41,545 bases of DNA from Acanthaster planci (GCF_001949145.1 NW_019091480.1:1240585-1282129); one strand, 5' to 3'; shown: positions 20,952 through 33,599, counted from the stretch's first letter. The notes: a model not told the origin generated them from the sequence alone. Made by a program: numbers and translations.

Positions 20952-21980
20952 GGACTCCGATAGACCTGACAGGCGTATAGCTAGTTTTAGAGCAGTTTCG
21001 GAGCAACATTATTCTTTCAACTTTTGTTTCTTGTTTGTTTTATTTTGCTTTTTTTGGTGTAGTAAAGATTGACTTAAAACGCCAAGGCTTTGAATTTAGG
21101 TGTCTAAATAAATAGTTTTGTTCTGGGTTTCGCATTGTATACAAACCTCTTTTGTTATCATATATACTTCGGTAGCCTAAAAAAACAACGGTTCGCAGAA
21201 ACGGAATTGTTACCTATCACCTATCGATATAACAGCGTTTTTGTCCATTTTAATTTGATTCCGTATTTCACAGTGTGACATTAATATATCTGAAAAATAA
21301 TCTGGCAGTTTTGATCTGTTTACCTCTCTGTGGTAATATATCTTACATAAATTTCTTTTTTCATTTTTAGTTAGTAACAAGTACAATATAGTCCCTTTTA
21401 ATCACTGTTTGTATAATAAATTAGAGTAGCTCGTCGGTGCAAAGCAGTTTAATGAAATTCCCGAATGCCTTATTCTTCTTCTGAGTTTGACGAATTGTAC
21501 GAAAATTTGCACGAAGCCTCTGCAGGAAAATGTATGAATTTATAATGTATTACACACAAATATAATCCTGGGCGTTGTGATGGCCATAGAAGGTGCTGAC
21601 TTCACTAACGGTAAACAGCGAAACGCCCACGGACTGTGCAGAATGAGTGTGGGTCACTAGTAACAGGAAGAAATTCGAGTGCGTTCCCGCTCACCTCTAA
21701 GGAACATATTCCCCAATTTCTGCCACTACCTTTCACTGCCCACGGGTTCCCGGCCCACCACATTTCCTCCCTGCCCATCCGTTTAACCCAAGAAGGGTCG
21801 AATGGCCATGCAAGGGAGGAAACGAGGCGAGTCGGCCATACGTCTCGAACCTGTACTAAGGTTGTTGTTTTGTTTAAATGGCGCTTTCAGCATCTCAGGC
21901 TATTTGCGCCAAAAACTGTACGTTTATTCATACACTTTATTAATCGGCATCACATTACGGAGTTAGGAAGAAGATCCAGT
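20952..21980. other. Spacer, no gene recognised
   Basis: AT-rich sequence. The 157-codon plus frame at 21636-22109 runs into a SINE block, so I treat it as non-coding. Confidence 0.4.
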
Positions 21981-22245
21981 TTTAGAGGCAGCAGGAAACC
22001 GGAGTACCCGGAGAAAACCTGCGAGAGCGGGTATGAACTGGAAACCAAACCTGTACTAAGGTGCTCAGCAGAAGAGCTTATACCCGGTTGGTTAAGGTAC
22101 TGTTGGTAGTTGACGGGGGTAAATTAGAGTCTCTTATAGCTACTGACTGAGAGCAAGCTTTGGGAAAATAAAAAGCAAACGCCAGGATTCGGACCCACCA
22201 TCTAACGATTAGATAGCCGCGAGCTTAACCATTGGGCAGTTTCAG
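21981..22245 (-). repeat. tRNA-derived SINE with a conserved central block
   Basis: The block GGAAACCGGAGTACCCGGAG (21994-22013) is a word I recall from SINEs found widely in marine invertebrates (MetaSINE-like, from memory). A minus-strand tRNA-like head at 22178-22243, with B box GGTCCGAATCC, precedes it in the element's orientation. Together they suggest a decayed tRNA-derived SINE. Confidence 0.55.
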
Positions 22246-23977
22246 AGAATTGCTTTTTCTCGTTCATAGGCCTATTAATGCAGATAACAAAACCATTAAC
22301 CTGACTGCACAGAATTTTGCTCTGTAAAGAGTGATTAAAACGCTACCATAAGCAGAGTTTTCAATGCCAGCTTATTTGTTTTTTTTTTAAAGTGATATAA
22401 AATCCTGTGATAGGTGATAAGTATAGAATGAGTTCTGCGTGATGTGTTCAAGATATGATCACGGTATGGAGAGTTAGGTAATTATAATTAGCATAAAATA
22501 GCTTTCTGAGCGCGGTATACTCAGAGACGTGATCAGCAGTCCACACATCATAGATCAAATGATGTTCTACAGTCCTCTCCACAATTGTTGGGGCAAACAT
22601 CAATAAACATAAATACCCTCCAAGGTTCCCCAATGCCCCGGTTAATGTTGTCATCTCGAGCTGGACCGCAAGCCGCACATTGAGACCCAACATGGAGAGG
22701 GGGCCCGAGGTCGGGGCCCAACGAGATTTGGCCAGGATTGTAGTTCTTCAGCAATATAGGGTTGATTGGAATGTGCAATCTGTGAACAGAACACAGGCTG
22801 GTTCCCGAATGGCCACAAATTGTCCTGGCCAAACTTAAATTTACAAACAGTCCATTTCAGATGAACTCACCAACAGTCTATGCAAGGCAAACACAGGAGT
22901 AAATAGGAACTTTCTGGGGATAGAGATGAGCAGAAGTTCTTCAAGGACCAGCCAAATGCAGTCAAAGGACGTCATGCTGCTCCGTCCCGAAGTTGCCGAG
23001 ATTAATCCTCTTGGCAAACTCCAGCACCAGACAAAAGCAAATCTCCAGTGCTAGAGTCCAGCTGACCAGCCACAGAGGTGTAAGCAACATGCCGGTTTGC
23101 TGACATCAGTTCTGCAGTGGACTTAGTTGCAAGGCTGTCCTCATACACCAACGAGCACATCCTGATTGTGATGGCCGGCTAAGGAATGTCGGGATTTGTA
23201 CAACACAGAATTTCTGCCTCTGATGGAAGGAGGCTCTTATCAGCAATGGACACAACTATCCCTTCAAGAAATGCCCTGCAATATATACCAACAAATATCG
23301 TGAACAGTGAAATTGGCACCAAAAAAATAAGCAGACATGTGCAACAAGGTCAAGAGCAATCGTAAAAATATTCGTGAACTTCAGGCTTACAGGAAAGACA
23401 CCAGTTGCAGTGGCGACTGACAAAGTCAAGCATACTTTTGGTGGCTAAAATCTAATCTTTTTGCCAAGGCAACCGTGGAAATTGTCCACTTCATTAGGCT
23501 GCACCAAGTTTTAGTTCAGTCATTGTGTTGTTTTAACTTTTCACGCGAGACATGCTGCCCGCCCTCTATATCCTCGATTTTATCACAAGTTAAAATGAAA
23601 TTTCCACAAACAGACAATTAGGATTTACTTGTTTTTATCTACTAAATGCCGTATCTGTTTTCCATCTCTATGATGTACAAATAAAATAGCCAGGAAGAAA
23701 ACAAATTGAGAGCAAGCAGAAACTCTGGTGAATGACTCAAAGTTTACGAGAATGTTTGATGGTTCACACTCACCGGTAAATGTTTACTCCATGCACAGTG
23801 CTTGTTGTTTTCTGATCTTTTTCCAATACAAACTTGGAATTCAAAAGTACAGAGTACCAATTATTTTGTTTTCAGATGTATTTTGCCTTAATTTGAACTT
23901 CATTTACAGAGAAAGCAGTAAAATTCACCTTCATCTTATCAAAACAACATGGCTGCCACCATTTACTGGATCTATAT
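22246..23977. other. Spacer, possibly decayed element, no gene recognised
   Basis: Frames near 22548-22832 (minus) and 23150-23450 (plus, interrupted by stops) look vaguely protein-like but fit no family. They could be remains of an old mobile element. Confidence 0.3.
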
Positions 23978-24433
23978 AGGGTGCACCCCTAAAAATAAAT
24001 TCCTATAGACACCAAAGATGAATCCTTATATTTCAAATTTATTTTAAAAATACTCAAAACTCTCATAGGTGTCGAGGCTCGACAGAAAAATGATGTTAAA
24101 CCTCTGCTTTTTCATTTTCCTTTCAATTTTCAGTGGGTTGACCGATGAGTCTTTGAGAAGTTTTTACCCAAAGCAGACCACCCCTAAAACAAAGGAAATT
24201 TCACTGCCATTTTGAAATGCATCCCTCTGCAAAACGGCTAAATAGTACCACTTTCGGCCCGACTGCATCCAAATTACTTAGAATTGAAAGCCCTCGGTCT
24301 GGGCCAGAGGCTCAGTGCCATATTTCTTCAATTTCCCAATTCCATAGCTCTCAGGACTCCCTAATATTTTGAGTACCAACTTTTTTAATGAGCTCGGGGA
24401 CAGACTTCTGGCCTATTTGCCGGGGTGCACCCT
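23978..24433. mobile_element. MITE-like element with AGGGTGCACCCC ends
   Basis: A 12-bp terminal inverted repeat, AGGGTGCACCCC, occurs at 23978-23989 and inverted at 24422-24433. The end is itself nearly palindromic. The 456-bp interior has no coding frame. I cannot define a target-site duplication, so the class is unassigned. Confidence 0.5.
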
Positions 24434-26364
24434 TAGAGATTTCCATTGTCACGTCACTAAGTTAAGCACATTTTTTCTCCGAGGTAAGTGTGCCTCCTGC
24501 TGTGTTTACTGCTTGTGAGGTGACTGTGTTAGCTTACCGTAATATCTTGTGCTTAGCAGTTGGGGCCCATACAACAGGTCATGCCATACAAAATCTCGTC
24601 GTACGGATCAAGCTTCATAGTCCGCGTTTATTCCCATATCCCTGCCTTGGTACTAGTGACGTAGCCAGCAGTGGCAGGGGGCAACTTGTCCCCCTGACGG
24701 TTTTTTTTATACTAAGATTCATTAATACTTCCTTGGTGGGCGGGAAAGAAAGCGAAAAACCCTAAGACAACACCACCGTGACATGAAAGCAAGGAGGCCG
24801 GGACCGTGCATTCGTCGGCACTGGGATATTTTTTTCCTCCCCGAATTGCCGAACAAAATGTTGGCAGAGCCCGAAGCCGCACTCGCTTTTGAATTTGCCC
24901 CCCCCCCGATGCTGGATACGCCGCTGCTTTATACTTTAACATTAAGTTTCCAGAAACCTATGTAATCACGTAGGCCTACACTTACAAACAAATAGGCGAA
25001 GAGTATCACCAAAAAATATCCTGAATAAAAAAATTACATTGCAAACGATTCAGCTACCTCGGAGAAAATTTTGACATAATTATTATAAAAGATAAGGAAC
25101 ACACCTTTTTTGTTTTCGGAAACGTTTTCAAATATAATGATAAAGGACAATTATTCAAGCTTGTAAGGGTCACGAAAAAGAATGGGCATTCATGCTGTAC
25201 GTTTTTCCCATCAAGGCTAGTACTCCAAGTAAACAAGTTTTCCTTAAAACTAGTGCCAATTCCCAGGACAGAGAAAAATATCGACAAAAATTTGGACCCT
25301 ATTGTGGATGGGCTTTTCGGACAGTTGGTCAAAAAGTTTCTGCTCGGCCACCGCAAGTCCATCACAAGTCATTCAATCTTACACCAATTCACCAGCTATT
25401 CAAATGAGCTGTGATAAAAGCATCCTTTTGTCATTATTCAGCCTGTAACTTAAGATTGGCGGCGTAATTGTTTTCCTAGGAAGGTTAGGGGTAATTGTAA
25501 TAAAATAGACGTATCTTAACCGTTGTGCATGCGTTTTTAATCCAGGAAGATTTGGGGCAATTATCATAAATGGGGTTAGCGTTTAAGTATAAGACACAAC
25601 AAAATTGCCTGTCTGGCCGACTTGCATGGTGGCTGTTAGAAGAGCGTTATATTGAGGGTTCAAGTCTGTATGTAGTAATTTTCTTTCTTGATGGGGAATT
25701 AGTTGGTTTGAGGGTATTTCTATAACAAGAAAGTAAAGCCCAACGTTTACATTAGCATTTAAGTTCCTAATGTCCACTAACCCGATAGAGCTTGCAGTTA
25801 ACCTCGCCCGTACATAATAATTACCCCTAGCTTTCGTAGGAAAAAATTACGTTGACTGGCCTTATGAAGAGACTTGTGACTGAACTGGTGGAGGGACTTG
25901 TGAAAGGATTTGTGATGGACTCGAATACTGCACTGGGGCGTGTTTTGGCGACCCCAAACCAGACGTCAAAGCAATAACCAGGAACAAATTAAGACTGCCA
26001 CACAAAAACAAGACCAAGAAAGAGTTAATGTCATCTGACAGAGAGCGCATCGAAGCAGACGACACAGTTGATGAATATTATTTTCATTCAATAATCGGCA
26101 TGTTTCTCTCCAGTGCTGAATTGTCTTTTTACGAATGTTCTAGAAAATTGATTCGCTTTGATTCGCTGCATGTAAAAACTAATTCCGAAAAGTATACTTC
26201 CACATCTGAGGGACGAAAAAATTGTTCATATTCCACCATTTGGAACCTGCGCTGAACCAACTACATTCGTCAGATGCATGACAAAATCGCGAAAACACTT
26301 CACCAAAAGCTGAAGCTGGAACACGTTTATGGTTCGGGTCACCAAAACACCCCCAGTGATACCA
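24434..26364. other. Spacer, no gene recognised
   Basis: A 67-codon minus-strand frame at 25862-26065 has a hydrophobic central segment but no recognisable family. A short CTTGTGA-type repetition lies at 25871-25915. I annotate no gene. Confidence 0.4.
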
Positions 26365-27560
26365 AGCGCAGTAAAATATCCTCCAGTATTGGTGTAATGG
26401 CTTGGACTCTTTTTTTTTCCCCTTGAGACTGTTTACCTGACTCCTGTGTCAACTGTTACATGGCTCTAATTCCTTTTGCCTCAAACAGTGGTTTAGATAA
26501 TGTGCCCTTCAATTATTTCCTCTTCGTGAGCTTGCGGCATAAAATCACCTCACTAAGAGGGCAGCGCTTTGTGGCAAAGGACAATGACAGTGAAGTAACC
26601 GCTTCAAAGCCCCCGCTTCATTTACCACGTAATAAAAACTCAATGTTGGCCTTCCAATGGAATTCATGTGGAATTCATGGACTATTTCACGTGGTACCAA
26701 CACTTCAACAGTAGGTTAGGCCAACTCCATTCCCTCACGAGAAGGGCAGGTTTTGTAACAAAGTACAGTGCCACCATGAACTTGTGAAGTAACTGGTTTA
26801 ATGATATGCCAGACGTTGTCTGCCCCAGAAGCGATCAACGTCATTGTTGGCTTTCGCACGCAATGTCTTGGGCCATTATGTCGTACTTCACAGTATATTT
26901 AGGTATTCCGCCGAATGGCCGCCCCTTCCATGCAGTATCTGCAAAATGGTGAAATAATTTGTGGGTGTGTGTTAGGTGCCTGCAAAATAAACTAAAACGT
27001 TCAATGGGAACGTGGCTTTAATTATATGGTGCCTTGTGGGCACGTGATCAATAGGGGTGCCAGAGAGGAAAAGGCGAATTTCCAGGGTATTCCCAGCAAC
27101 TTGACGTTTTTATGCATGTGTAGGGAACATTGTGATCGAAATTCCAACCCATGGGAGTGATTTTGATTTAAATGGAGACGATTTGAAAACTGCTCTTTGC
27201 ACCCAAAATTTTTGGTACACAGAGAAAAAAAAAGAAAAAAGGGAAACACCCCAAAAGGATACAAATGTAAAGTGTGGGTGTCTGTCTTTTTTAATTCAAT
27301 TATTGCAGAACATGGATACAACGTTGAGTTATGACATTTAGAACGCGGTTTGGTTTTGGTTTTGATTTGGTTTGGTGTGGGCTTTATTAATGTCTATCAC
27401 TGGGAAATTAAATCTAGCTGGTGACGTCATTGAAACGGCAGTCTCACTTCTTTTGCGCACTGAATGAAGGACGTTTTAAGAAGAAATTTGATCATTTCCA
27501 CTTCCATGTTAATGACGTTATCACTTCGAAACTTAAGAATATAATTTGTTCTTTTCAACG
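26365..27560 (+). repeat. Duplicated block, copy 1 (partner 28392-29640)
   Basis: The block aligns end to end with the partner. Shared words include GTATTGGTG-AATGGCT, TTTTGCCTCAAA, TAGATAATGTGCCCTT, AATTATTTCCTCTTCGTGAGC, TTTGTGGCAAAGGACAATGA, TTTGTGGGTGTG, TTTGGTGTGGGCT and GCACTGAATGAAGGA. The copies are in the same orientation. No shared protein frame is seen. Confidence 0.85.
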
Positions 27561-28391
27561 GTGTATGGGTAAGCACCTGGGCAGGCTCTGTAACAAGGGA
27601 AAACCCCATCGATTACAAGAACAAATCCTTGACAGTGCAAATAAGCAGAGCCTTCTTGGGCGAATTCACCACCACTGCCAGATATAGGCGAATCAGCGAA
27701 GGACATAAGCTACCGGGGTAACTCCTGTCGGGAATACGAGGAATAGGAAACCCAAGAATGCCGAATTGTAGACTCAGTTCACACTAATATATCTTCCTAG
27801 AATTGGAAGTATTTCTCAAGTACTTTCTCAATCAAGAGGAACTTCCTTCAAACATTTTGCGGACTTGTTGAAGCACGGACCAATGTCACGGCGCAGCTTA
27901 ACAGTTGGCAAAACGGTCATTCTAAATGTAGCATAAAATGTTGATAACCTTAAGCACAATATTTAAATGTGGTGCTTGGCTTGGTGAGCGTTAAATCAAA
28001 TGATTGAAACGTTACAATAGCCGTAATGTAAGGATACGAAAATCTGGATTAGTGCATGTTCTTGACTTATGGATCTAACTTGGAGCAAAGCCAAAGTGTC
28101 GTATTTCAATATCAACACAATGCATATCTGTAACCATCCCTGGCAATTAACTACTAACTTTCAACTTATGGGATGGCCTGTCGAGAGTTCACCTTTAAGG
28201 TTGGGTCACGTGACACAGGGAGTGCATGACCATTTGATGCCTATAACAGACATCCCTAACATGAACGTATTAGCTTCATCTGTACGATGCAGTTGCAGCA
28301 ATTGTGAAAAAGAAACTAATAAACATAATAACAAATGCATGATGAAGTTATGATGACACCATGCATTTTACTTTTTAACAGCGCTGCACTA
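27561..28391. other. Spacer between duplicate copies, nothing recognised
   Basis: No gene or repeat is recognised in this stretch. Confidence 0.4.
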
Positions 28392-28431
28392 ACGCAGTAA
28401 TAAAACCATCAAGTATTGGTGCAATGGCTCG

Positions 28432-28433
<2 letters not shown>

Positions 28434-28496
<63 letters not shown>
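28434..28496. repeat. (CT)n microsatellite, about 31 units
   Basis: Uninterrupted CT dinucleotides. In the sister copy the same site is a short T run followed by CCCC, so the expansion is specific to this copy. Confidence 0.95.
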
Positions 28497-28498
<2 letters not shown>

Positions 28499-28973
28499 GA
28501 CTGTTTACCTGACTTCTGTATGAACTGTTACGGCTCTAATCCCTTTTGCCTCAAATTGTGGTGTAGATAATGTGCCCTTGAATTATTTCCTCTTCGTGAG
28601 CATGTGGCACTAGGCCAAGTCTGAGGAGCAGGGCTTTGTGGCAAAGGACAATGACGATAAGGTAGCTAATTAAAAGCTTCATTTGCCATGTTGGCCTTCA
28701 AAGGGAATTTATTGTGCAGCGAGTTTTTAAGAATATATCATGCACATATTGGTATCGTTCCAATAGTATTCTGACTCCACTCCCTCACTATAAGGGCAGG
28801 TTTTGTGACGAAGTACGTTGCTGACAATGAAGTAACTGATTCAATGATGCAACGCTTCGTCTGCACCAGAAACGGTAAACATCATTGTTGGCCTTCGCGC
28901 CCAATGCCTTGTGTTATTATGCTATACTTCACGGTGAATTTAGATGTTACGCCGATCGGCCGCCCTTTATCTG

Positions 28974-29127
28974 GAAAATGAAGAAATCATTTGTGGGTGT
29001 GGGTGCGCGTGTAAATTTATCGCCGCAAAATAAACTTTTACGGTGGCAAAATAAACTTTTGTATTTATTTTGCGGCGACAAAACACACACATACACCCCC
29101 ACCCACCCACAAATTATTTCATTTTGG
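28974..29127. repeat. Long inverted repeat within copy 2
   Basis: The arms, about 28974-29034 and 29064-29127, are inverted matches. They share TTTGTGGGTG, CGCCGCAAAATAAA and the flanking GAAAT-ATTT in opposite orientation. The sister copy carries only one arm. A transcript would form a stem of about 60 bp. Confidence 0.8.
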
Positions 29128-29706
29128 GAACATAGCTGATAATGCCCGTGGGGTCTATGATGAATAGGGGTACCGCAGAGCTTTAAAATTTACTGAAAAG
29201 GAGAAATTTCCAGGGTATGCTTATTCCGCGCAAGTTGGTTTTTTATATGAAACATTTGGTCGGCAGTTTAACTCTGGAAAGTGATTCTAGTCTGGTTTAA
29301 ACAGAAGAGATACGAGAATTGCTCTTCGCACAGCACTTTTTAGTTAACGGGAAACAAAGGAAATACTCCGTAAGGATACAAATTTACCCTTTGCACAACG
29401 TGGACGCCATTTTGGGTTCTACCCTTTTACAAAGGAGTTTGATTTGTTTTGGTTTGGTGTGGGCTAGCTTCTATATCTGTCACTGGAAAATCTAGCCGGT
29501 GCCGTCGTTGAACTCCATACGGAGTTTCACCTCTCTTGTGCACTGAATGAAGGAATGTTTTAAACCCTAAAGGTATCATCTCTACTTCCACCTTGATAAA
29601 ATCACCACTTCAAACCTAAAGAAAATAATTTGTTTTTTACAAGAAATGTTTATGGTCAACAATATTAGTATTGCCATGAATTTTCAATGTCCAAACACAA
29701 ACTCTC

Positions 29707-29814
29707 TTTTCTGGGGGAGCCCTTTCAAGGCATGGGACAACTCCCATTTTTAATGTGAAATTTTCTGGGGGAGCCCTTTCAAGGCATGGGACAACTCCCA
29801 TTTTTAATGTGAAA
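29707..29814. repeat. Perfect 54-bp tandem duplication
   Basis: The unit at 29707-29760 is repeated exactly at 29761-29814. Its perfect identity contrasts with the diverged repeats around it, so the duplication is recent, or is an assembly artefact. Confidence 0.97.
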
Positions 29815-29977
29815 TTTATACCGCAGGACGATGCCTATCATTTGTAAAACGTGGGCTTCGTTCTTGTTTTGAACAGCCCGTCGTATCATTAGGGAAGATC
29901 AAAATAAAAACGTGAGCACAAAATATAAGTTAGAAGCACATTATCAACTGTAAACACCATCCCTGCCTAAGCAGACC

Positions 29978-30290
29978 TTTCTAAAACATTTACCGGTTCG
30001 TTGGATTCGTCACAATCGACGAAGAGAAATTATTGTCGGCTCTCGCCATCAAGGTGCCAACGCCGTCAATTATTGTATGGCTTATAATTTGGGGCTTCAA
30101 GTAAACAGCTAGATTACGCATCACTGATTAATCATATCAAAACCGTAATATGGTGTTGGTGGCAAAACTTGTGATCCGAGGTAGTCTGTTTGGTACCGCC
30201 GTTTCTCGATTTCTGCAACAAAATAATTTGTTATGGTGTTGTATCAATATGTCCGTGTTGTAGGCCTAGTTGCATCCACTTCAAGTACTG
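29978..30290 (+). repeat. Diverged interspersed repeat, copy 2 (partner 6080-6430)
   Basis: Matches the earlier copy in landmark order, with many indels. In-frame stops and frameshifts argue against a shared protein. Confidence 0.65.
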
Positions 30291-32319
30291 CACACATAAT
30301 TTGTGGGCCAGAGTTACATATGCAAAGCACCCCACAATTAGAGGTTACTTTATAATTTAACTCAGTTTCCAAAGTTAATCTCTGGCTACACGTGCCACTT
30401 TCTTCCCTCGGTGGTGTTAACTTCAATGTGCAGGACAATTAGTACTTCTGACGTTTCCTGTAAATCTTACGTCCACTTAATTCAGGTCAAGGCCTGAATG
30501 CTGCATTTGCCACTAAACGTTCAGCTAGCAGATGGGTTTTCATGGGATGGAAACTGTCTCACCTATAGCAATGATGGAAATAATGCTCATTATGTGGCTT
30601 TATCAGACTTACCTTGTACCCATTGTCTCCGAGCACGTTCAATAAGATCAGGGAATGTAGGAACTGGTCAGGGACAGAAATCCTTCATGTTTATATTAAT
30701 GAAAAGGCTGCGCCTATTATGCAGTGAGTGGCATAGCTTATGCAGTACGTTGCTAATTTGCTCATCTGAACACAAGTTCAGTATATCGCTCGTTCATGTA
30801 ATTGGCGACATATCCCAAAAGACGTAATCACAAAGATTTAGCGAGAAACAAATGACAACACTTTGAGGAATTGAGGTTAGGTACAAAATTGACGAGTGTG
30901 AATTTCTCCAAACTAGTGTGAAAAATTTTGAATGCAATCAATCCAACTTGAGTGACGTTTTTTCACTTCCAGCAACATCGTTCCTGGGTTTCTTGTTTAT
31001 GCAAGCTTGTTTTCACTTCATGTACTTAGGTCAGAACGAGAATGTACAAGATTTACGTACCTACATTCGCTGGGTTGTAGATTTTTCGAGCTGGCATGGT
31101 GGACTTTTTGCCAGCAAGTTAGATAAGACTTAAGAATATTTTTGAAATGCAGATTTTCCTTAAAGTCAATGTTTATTTCCTTAAAAGTTGGTAAGATTAT
31201 TTCGGTCTTTTATAACCGGTTTAACGTAACAACTACCATAAAATAATTTCGAAACTTTTCCGTCTGCGTACGAGCACACCGACTGCACTGGTCGTTATAG
31301 AAAATTTACATTTTTGGTTGTGACTTGCAGCAAATTCTTTTATAGGTGAGGTTATATTAGAGTTTCAGTCTTCTGCAGTAAAACGCTACTAAATGCTTTA
31401 CAAAGGCCTTTGGGGAGAAATAATCGACAAGTACAGTAAATGAAACAAATTACCTACTTTAAAAACTTTTGTACGTTACTTTTTCGTGTTACGCACCATG
31501 AGGGGTCAACTTCACAGACTCTCTTATTTAGACGGGCATCAGTCAAGGCGCAGCAACATTGTAGCCATGAAAACGAAGTTTATACAGTTCTAACACATGG
31601 ACATTATAAAGTCTTGACTCGCCATCGTCATGCTCCTTTATCCACTGAAGCCACCGGCGGCCATCGTACAAAGCCGAATACAAATGTGATCGTTGGCTCA
31701 TTGCGTAAAATTGTAGCTACTGTTGCCAGAAATTATTTCGTGAACAATGGCGAACAAGCCTCTGCGTTTAAAAACTTTATTTTTGGCACGGTACTAGATG
31801 GCCAACGACCTATGGGGCTGATCAGGGACTTTTCCGAGTCCAGACTTTCTATACAATGCCCACTCTCTGAATGCAGGCCAGTAGATGGGTCAAAAAGTGC
31901 TTGCCCGGGCCAAATCACAATTATTTGTATGCACTCAAATTCTCTATACGGAATAAAGCATTTTGCGGTCCATGAACTTTAGGTGGGAAAAGAGAATACC
32001 AGCTTGCGTCTGAGTGAGATTTGGAAGAAATCGGTGCCTGAAAACGGTCTATTTTTTTTTGAGAAGTGTAGGCATCGATATTCCAAAGTGGCGAGGGGCT
32101 TCACGACTGCATTTTAGGGGTGACCTTCCGTGGAAATAAATATTTTTAAAATCATCAGTTAATTAATGGAAAATTGAAAAGAAAATGAAAAATCATAAAC
32201 TTTAATTTGATGTGCGTCTTGAACACCTGAGAAAATCGTATGTTCCTGATTTTTGAAGTTCTGGTATTTATCACCGTTGGCTATGGCAGTTTCTTTACTG
32301 GCCGGCAACACTCTTACAT
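30291..32319. other. Spacer; a 180-codon open frame at 31440-31982 unassigned
   Basis: The plus frame 31440-31982 is longer than expected by chance in AT-rich DNA, but it has no signal, domain or splice context that I recognise. I leave it unannotated as a gene. Confidence 0.3.
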
Positions 32320-33560
32320 TTAAACAGCGCCACCAAGCGTCCGACAACCCCCTCAGTTTGTCCACCTCTTGCACTCGCATCATCACATTCTCCTTTGGGC
32401 CGAGAACTGAAAAAAGTCTTCATTTTCTGAGACGGCTGATAACTTTGAAGGCTTGTTTCCCGAAACTCGTAAGTCTGAGATCTTCTATGTAAGTGGAACT
32501 CAGACTAAAGGTTGTGTGATAGCTACACCGCGCTGACACCACTGACAATTTTGAAGGCTTCCTTCCAATATTCCAGCTATAGGTTACTCAAGTTTGCTCT
32601 CACAGGAAAATCAGATGATCGAATACATTTGTTTAAGATGTGAAGCATTCGCTTATCACTGAGTATCAAGTTAGTCTAGATTAAAAAACCATAGCGTTAC
32701 GATTCCATTTAAACTGTACTAGCTCGCAGTAACACGGAGTAACGACGTGGCTTTGAGTTCTCGAAGTAAGAGTGGCATATCTGCACACACTAATAAAGGT
32801 TAATGTTAAAAGCGCACACTGCGCACCCCAAGCTTCAATTATCGTTCATAGTTTGCGTGCAGACAATTCGATACATATTTCTCTCAGATATCTTGCTAAC
32901 TTCGCACTGATGCTAAAACTTGTGAACTGATTTTTTTGTACTGCCGCCCACAGATAGGGAACCACTGCTTGGTAAAACCCAAGGTGGTAACGTAATTAAC
33001 ATTTCCAATTGACGTCTGACTGGCCAACGACCCATGATCCAAACACGTTCATGTAGGCCTATGTCTACGTATACCAAAACAACATAATCATTTTCGCACT
33101 GCATTTGAAATACACAGGCACCCACACTTTTATTCAATGCCTACATACATGCAAATGGGACTTTACAATCGTAATTGTTTGCTGATGAAGAGCACCGTTG
33201 GCAGTTTCGGGCATTAGGGCGACATGGCACCAGCAAGGGGGCACATCACAAGAACGGACAATGTTGATGCTCCTTGTTTTTGCTGATGGTAGGGGTGGGC
33301 CAGCAGACGGCATTGTACCATGGAACTGTCTAGAAAACTTCATACTTCACAAGGCACGGGTAACATTTAAGGCCTTATTCCTGAATGAATATTGAAAATT
33401 AATTCCCCTATGATGGAACTCTTCTAAACTACTGGCTAAACCAACACTAGCTCAAGGGTTGGTTGCTCTGAAAGTGACCTCTGAAAGTAATTAAACGGGG
33501 AAAACGTGAAATGAATGGAGTCCTAATGTAACTGCAGTTGATTCTCGATGTAAGGAGAAC
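32320..33560 (+). repeat. Diverged interspersed repeat, copy 2 (partner 8867-9680)
   Basis: It lies immediately downstream (on the minus strand) of the MRPS9 stop and probably contains its 3' untranslated end. Landmarks are as listed for the partner. It is about 430 bp longer inside. Confidence 0.8.
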
Positions 33561-33599
33561 TCTGACTATTCACTGAAGTACGTCTATTTGAAAGTGCCA

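Larger units (their letters stand above)
28392..29640 (+). repeat. Duplicated block, copy 2 (partner 26365-27560)
   Basis: Same order and orientation as the partner about 2 kb upstream. It differs by a large (CT) expansion and by an extra inverted segment near its middle, both listed separately. Confidence 0.85.

Noticed and set aside
21636-22109. 157-codon plus-strand ORF
   Set aside because: Its second half is the conserved SINE block, and the peptide shows no domain.
28434-28496. Regulatory GAGA-type element
   Set aside because: The pure (CT)31 run is absent from the sister copy and is most simply a microsatellite expansion.
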